The notes under the pieces were generated by a model. That model did no database searches and was not told the DNA's origin. It saw only the letters and a program-made list of their open reading frames with translations. Of a stretch of 64,000 nucleotides of DNA, positions 60,594-64,000 are shown piece after piece; position 1 is the first letter of the stretch; each line of letters begins with the position of its first letter. The translations under genes and the position numbers were made by a program. The DNA lies in contig JBBIUI010000004.1 in assembly GCA_037440385.1 (NCBI GenBank), forward strand, positions 4,402-68,401, in the 5' to 3' direction. The DNA comes from CG2-30-68-42 sp037440385 (GTDB lineage: Bacteria > Pseudomonadota > Gammaproteobacteria > Burkholderiales > Rhodocyclaceae).

Positions 60594-62357
60594 CTACATC
60601 GATTCGGGTGCGCCGACGCCGAGCAGGCGCAGGCCGTTCGCCAGCACGGTGCGCACCGCCGCCGCGAGCGCGAGCCGGGCGCACCGCTCGCCCTCGTCCT
60701 CGACCAGAATGCGTTCGGCATTGTAGTACGCGTGGAAATCCGCAGCGAGCTCGCGCAGATAAAACGCGATCGCGTGGGGCGCGTACTCGCGCGCCGCGTC
60801 CTCCACGACCTGCGGAAAATCGCCGAGCCGGCGCGCGAGCGCCAGTTCGCGCTCCGAGGAAAGCGCCGCGGGATCGGCCTCGCGCAGGCTGCGCGGATCG
60901 CCGCCCCATTGCGCCAGTACCGAGCACACGCGCGCATGGGCGTACTGCACGTAATACACCGGATTGTCGCTGCTGCGGCGCTTGGCGAGATCGAGATCGA
61001 AGTCCAGGTGTTGATCGGACTTGCGCAGCATGTAAAAGAAACGCGCGGCGTCGTTGCCCACTTCCTCGCGCAGCTCCCGCAGCGTGACGAACTGTCCGGC
61101 GCGCGTGCTCATCGAGGTCTTCTGGCCGTTGCGATACAGCACCGCGAACTGCACCAGCGCGACGTCGAGCCGGCCGGGATCGAGCCCGAGCGCGCCGATC
61201 GCCGCCTTCATGCGCGCGACGTAGCCGTGGTGATCCGCTCCCCACACGTCGATGATCCGGTCGAAGCCGCGCTCGTACTTGTTCAGGTGATAGGCGATGT
61301 CGGAGGCGAAATAGGTGTACTGGCCGTTCTCCCGCTGGACCACCCGGTCCTTCTCGTCGCCGAAGCTCGCGGCGCGAAACCATCTGGCCCCGTCCTGCAC
61401 GTAGAGGTGGCCGTTCCGGTCCAGCGTCGCGAGCGCGCGCTCGACCAGGCCGGTGTCGAACAGCGAACGCTCCGAGAACCACTCGTCGAAGTGCACGCCG
61501 AACTCGGCCAGATCCTCGCGCGTGTCCCCGAGCTGTTCGGTGAGGGCGAACTGGTGGATGTAGGCATAGTCGTCGCCCAGCAGCCGCTTCGCATTGTCGA
61601 TCAGCGCGTCGAGATGCGCCTCGCGCCGGGCCTGCGCATCGGGATCGTCGCGCTGCGCATCGGGCAGTCCGGGCGTGCCGGCGCAGATCTGCGCGGCGCT
61701 GCGAACGAAGCGCGCACCGTGCGCCTCGCCGATCCGCGCGGCCATGTCGCGGACATATCCGCCCCGGTAGGCGTTGGGCGGAAACTCGATTTCCACGCCG
61801 CGCAGCGCGAGATAGCGCAGCCAGGTCGACAGCGCCAGGATGTCCATCTGGCGGCCGGCATCATTGACGTAGAACTCCCGCACCACGCGATAGCCCGCGA
61901 ATTCGAGCACGTTCGCGAGGCTCGCGCCGTACGCCGCACCGCGTCCGTGGCCCACGTGCAGCGGCCCGGTCGGATTGGCGGAAACGAATTCGACCAGCAC
62001 GCGCGCGCTGCGACCGACATCCACGCGGCCGTAATCGGGGCCGAGCTCGCCCACTCGGCGGACGACCTCGCGTTTCGCCGCGGCGCTCAGGAAGAAATTC
62101 ACGAACCCCGCGCCGGCGACTTCGACCCGCTCGATGAGCGGCGAGGGCGCGATCTCCGCCGCGATCATTGCGGCGAGCTGGCGCGGCGACTTGCGCAGCG
62201 TGCGGGCGAGCGGCATCGCGAGGCCGGCCGCATAGTCGCCGTGCGCGGCCTGCCTGGGACGCTCGAGCACGATCGGCAGATCGCGCGCGCCCGGCGCCAC
62301 GCTGGCGAGCGCGCGGCGCAAAGCCGCGGTGATTTCGGTTTTCGGATCGGCTGCCAT
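60594..62357 (-). CDS. argS: Arginyl-tRNA synthetase
   Basis: A 587-residue class I aminoacyl-tRNA synthetase, the usual length. The N-terminal additional domain is followed by the HIGH-type motif in ANPTGPLHVGHGRGA, and a degenerate KMSKS in KTSMSTRAG, as usual for ArgRS; the C-terminal DALR anticodon-binding domain ends the protein. ATG 62357 is chosen over the open upstream frame because MAADPKTEITAAL starts the family homology. Confidence 0.96.
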   Translation of the reverse strand: MAADPKTEITAALRRALASVAPGARDLPIVLERPRQAAHGDYAAGLAMPLARTLRKSPRQLAAMIAAEIAPSPLIERVEVAGAGFVNFFLSAAAKREVVRRVGELGPDYGRVDVGRSARVLVEFVSANPTGPLHVGHGRGAAYGASLANVLEFAGYRVVREFYVNDAGRQMDILALSTWLRYLALRGVEIEFPPNAYRGGYVRDMAARIGEAHGARFVRSAAQICAGTPGLPDAQRDDPDAQARREAHLDALIDNAKRLLGDDYAYIHQFALTEQLGDTREDLAEFGVHFDEWFSERSLFDTGLVERALATLDRNGHLYVQDGARWFRAASFGDEKDRVVQRENGQYTYFASDIAYHLNKYERGFDRIIDVWGADHHGYVARMKAAIGALGLDPGRLDVALVQFAVLYRNGQKTSMSTRAGQFVTLRELREEVGNDAARFFYMLRKSDQHLDFDLDLAKRRSSDNPVYYVQYAHARVCSVLAQWGGDPRSLREADPAALSSERELALARRLGDFPQVVEDAAREYAPHAIAFYLRELAADFHAYYNAERILVEDEGERCARLALAAAVRTVLANGLRLLGVGAPESM

Positions 62358-62382
62358 CGGGGATCGCCGGACAGGGCAGCGC

Positions 62383-62388
62383 ATTATA
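62383..62388 (-). promoter_or_regulatory. Perfect -10 hexamer upstream of argS
   Basis: On the reverse strand TATAAT stands 25 bases before the argS start codon, matching the consensus -10 exactly. The expected -35 position is a run of A residues on that strand instead of TTGACA, so promoter strength depends on the -10 and possibly an upstream A-tract. Confidence 0.45.
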
Positions 62389-62482
62389 CCGGAGCGCGAC
62401 GAGGGCTTTTTTCGGCACGGCCCTTCCCGGCGGGGCGCGATGGGGTACATTCGCGCATTCGCTGCTGAGGCCCCTGCCCACC

Positions 62483-64000
62483 GTGCGCTTCTTCCGGCTG
62501 ATCAGGATCATCGCGGTGAGCCTGCGTTTCGGGCTCGACGAACTCGTGTTCGAGCTCGAGCCGAGCGGCTTGCTGCTGCGGGCCTCGCGCCTCGCGTTCT
62601 TCTGGCGCCGTCTCGACGAGTCGCCCGCGGTGCGCCTGCGCCTCGCGCTCGAGGCGCTCGGGCCGATCTTCGTCAAGTTCGGCCAGGTGCTCTCGACCCG
62701 CCGCGACCTGCTTCCGCCGGAATTCGCCGACGAGCTGGCCAGGCTGCAGGATCGCGTTCCGCCGTTTGCCTCGGAGCTCGCGGTCGCCCAGCTCGAGCGC
62801 TGCTACGGCAGGCCGATCGACCAGGTGTTCAAGTCCTTCCAGCGCGAACCGGTCGCAAGCGCCTCGGTGGCGCAGGTGCACCTCGCGGTGCTGCACGACG
62901 GCACCGAGGTCGCCGTCAAGATCCTGCGTCCGGGCATCGAGGCCGTGATCGCCAACGACATCGCGCTGCAGGACAGTGCCGCGTGGCTGCTGGAGCGGCT
63001 GTGGCCCGACGGCAGGCGGCTGAAGCCGCGGCAGGTCGTCGCCGAATTCGCGCGACATCTCGATGACGAGCTCGACCTGATGCGCGAGGCGGCGAACTGC
63101 TCGCAACTGCGGCGCAATTTCCTCGACTCCCCGCTGCTCGCCGTGCCCGAGGTGTACTGGGACTACTGCGGCCACTCGGTGATGGTGATGCAGCGCATGT
63201 ACGGCACGCCGGTCAGCCAGGTCGAGCGGCTGCGCGCGCAGGGAGTCGACATCCCCAAGCTCGCGCGGGCCGGCGTCGAGATCTTCTTCACGCAGGTGTT
63301 CCGCGACGGTTTCTTCCATGCCGACATGCATCCGGGCAACATCTTCGTGACCTCGACCGGCCAGTATGTCGCGCTCGATTTCGGCATCATGGGCACGCTG
63401 ACCGAGGCCGACACGAACTTCCTCGCGCAGAACTTCCTCGCCTTCTTCCAGCGCGACTACCGCAAGGTCGCGCAGGCGCACATCGACGCCGGCTGGGCGC
63501 CGCGCGACACACGCGCGGACGAGTTCGAGGGCGCGATCCGCGCGGTGTGCGAGCCGATCTTCGACAAGCCGCTGAAGGAGATCGAATTCGGCCGCACGCT
63601 GCTGCGGCTGTTCCAGACCTCGCGCCGGTTCAACATCGAGATCCAGCCGCAGCTCGTGATGCTGCAAAAGACGCTGCTCAACATCGAGGGGCTGGGCCGC
63701 CAGCTCGACCCCGAGCTCGATCTGTGGACGACCGCCAAGCCGTTCCTCGAGCGCTGGATGAACGCGCGCATCGGCCTGCAAGGCTTTCTGAAGAACGTGG
63801 AAACGGAAGCGCCGAACTGGGCCGCGATCGTGCCGGAGATCCCGCGGCTGCTGCACCATGCGCTCGCGCAGCCGCGCGCGCCGATGCGCGACGAGGCGCT
63901 CGCCCGGATCGCATCGGGCCAGAAGCGGCAGAACCGGCTGCTCGCGGGGATGCTCGCGGTGCTCGTCGCGCTGCTGGCGATCGAGCTGGCGCACCTGGCC
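62483..64000 (+). CDS. ubiB: Ubiquinone biosynthesis kinase-like protein UbiB (3' end beyond window)
   Basis: The first 506 codons of a UADX/UbiB-family atypical kinase. The Ala-rich nucleotide loop lies within VASASVAQVHLAVL, the invariant lysine in VAVKILRPG, and the catalytic HADMHPGNIF and ALDFGIMG motifs follow; the extended N-terminal KxGQ motif reads KFGQVLSTRRDLLP. Two C-terminal transmembrane helices begin at LLAGMLAVLVALLAIELAHLA. UbiB supports coenzyme Q synthesis, probably by extracting lipid intermediates. Start GTG 62483. Perhaps 10-30 residues are missing beyond the edge. It is separated from ubiE/ubiJ by some 59 kb. Confidence 0.94.
   Translation, partial: MRFFRLIRIIAVSLRFGLDELVFELEPSGLLLRASRLAFFWRRLDESPAVRLRLALEALGPIFVKFGQVLSTRRDLLPPEFADELARLQDRVPPFASELAVAQLERCYGRPIDQVFKSFQREPVASASVAQVHLAVLHDGTEVAVKILRPGIEAVIANDIALQDSAAWLLERLWPDGRRLKPRQVVAEFARHLDDELDLMREAANCSQLRRNFLDSPLLAVPEVYWDYCGHSVMVMQRMYGTPVSQVERLRAQGVDIPKLARAGVEIFFTQVFRDGFFHADMHPGNIFVTSTGQYVALDFGIMGTLTEADTNFLAQNFLAFFQRDYRKVAQAHIDAGWAPRDTRADEFEGAIRAVCEPIFDKPLKEIEFGRTLLRLFQTSRRFNIEIQPQLVMLQKTLLNIEGLGRQLDPELDLWTTAKPFLERWMNARIGLQGFLKNVETEAPNWAAIVPEIPRLLHHALAQPRAPMRDEALARIASGQKRQNRLLAGMLAVLVALLAIELAHLA

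Overview
This is a GC-rich (close to 70% by eye), densely packed chromosomal window from a Betaproteobacterium. The evidence is the gene order ubiE/Tim44/ubiJ, gidAB-parAB-atpIBEFHAGDC, mreBCD-mrdA-rodA-rlpA-dacC-dat-ybeD-lipBA, gatCAB and dsbA-SPOR-argS, together with a LiuR-type leucine/isovalerate cluster, a class I PHA synthase and PEP-CTERM/exosortase-associated genes. A Rhodocyclales- or Burkholderiales-like host fits, but the order cannot be fixed from sequence reading alone. The retained mnmG-rsmG-parA-parB-atp order is typical of oriC-proximal DNA, although no origin or parS site was recognised.

Layout: 1-332 is the N-terminal part of a PhoB-like response regulator (reverse strand) that seems to start at an ATA codon. 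433-3675 (forward) holds a DUF971 protein, ubiE, a Tim44-domain membrane protein, ubiJ and a DUF3365 haem protein. 3679-26910 (reverse) is a long run of housekeeping genes: glpD; the complete F1Fo ATP synthase operon with a clear sigma-70 promoter; parAB, rsmG and mnmG; lipoate genes lipA/lipB, ybeD, a D-amino-acid aminotransferase and a D,D-carboxypeptidase; then rlpA, rodA, mrdA, mreD, mreC and mreB (cell elongation). 27087-35883 (forward) holds gatCAB and a double-length UvrA with four ABC ATPase modules.

36021-48128 (reverse) is the leucine/isovalerate catabolic region. A MerR-family regulator (LiuR-like) lies upstream of a perfect 22-bp palindrome that overlaps a promoter, followed by a hotdog thioesterase, isovaleryl-CoA dehydrogenase, two more thioesterases, a thiolase, a second acyl-CoA dehydrogenase, both methylcrotonyl-CoA carboxylase subunits, methylglutaconyl-CoA hydratase, HMG-CoA lyase, a DUF1289 protein and a metallo-beta-lactamase-fold hydrolase. 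Together these convert isovaleryl-CoA to acetyl-CoA and acetoacetate. 48446-52323 (forward) holds another MBL-fold hydrolase, phaC and purU.

52292-57516 (reverse) is the most accessory-looking part: a secreted M64-family metallopeptidase with a PEP-CTERM tail, a Ser/Gly-rich PEP-CTERM surface protein behind a strong sigma-54-type promoter, and a large TPR protein resembling PrsT. No exosortase gene is present in the window. 57678-62357 (reverse) holds a cobalamin-binding-type protein, an SDR oxidoreductase, dsbA, a SPOR protein and argS. 62483-64000 (forward) is ubiB, cut by the right edge. It stands about 60 kb from ubiE/ubiJ, its usual neighbours.

The points most worth a second look are the tandem UvrA with a shortened third ABC module and an altered signature motif, the sigma-54-driven PEP-CTERM locus with its peptidase, the ATA start of phoB, and the LiuR operator/promoter.
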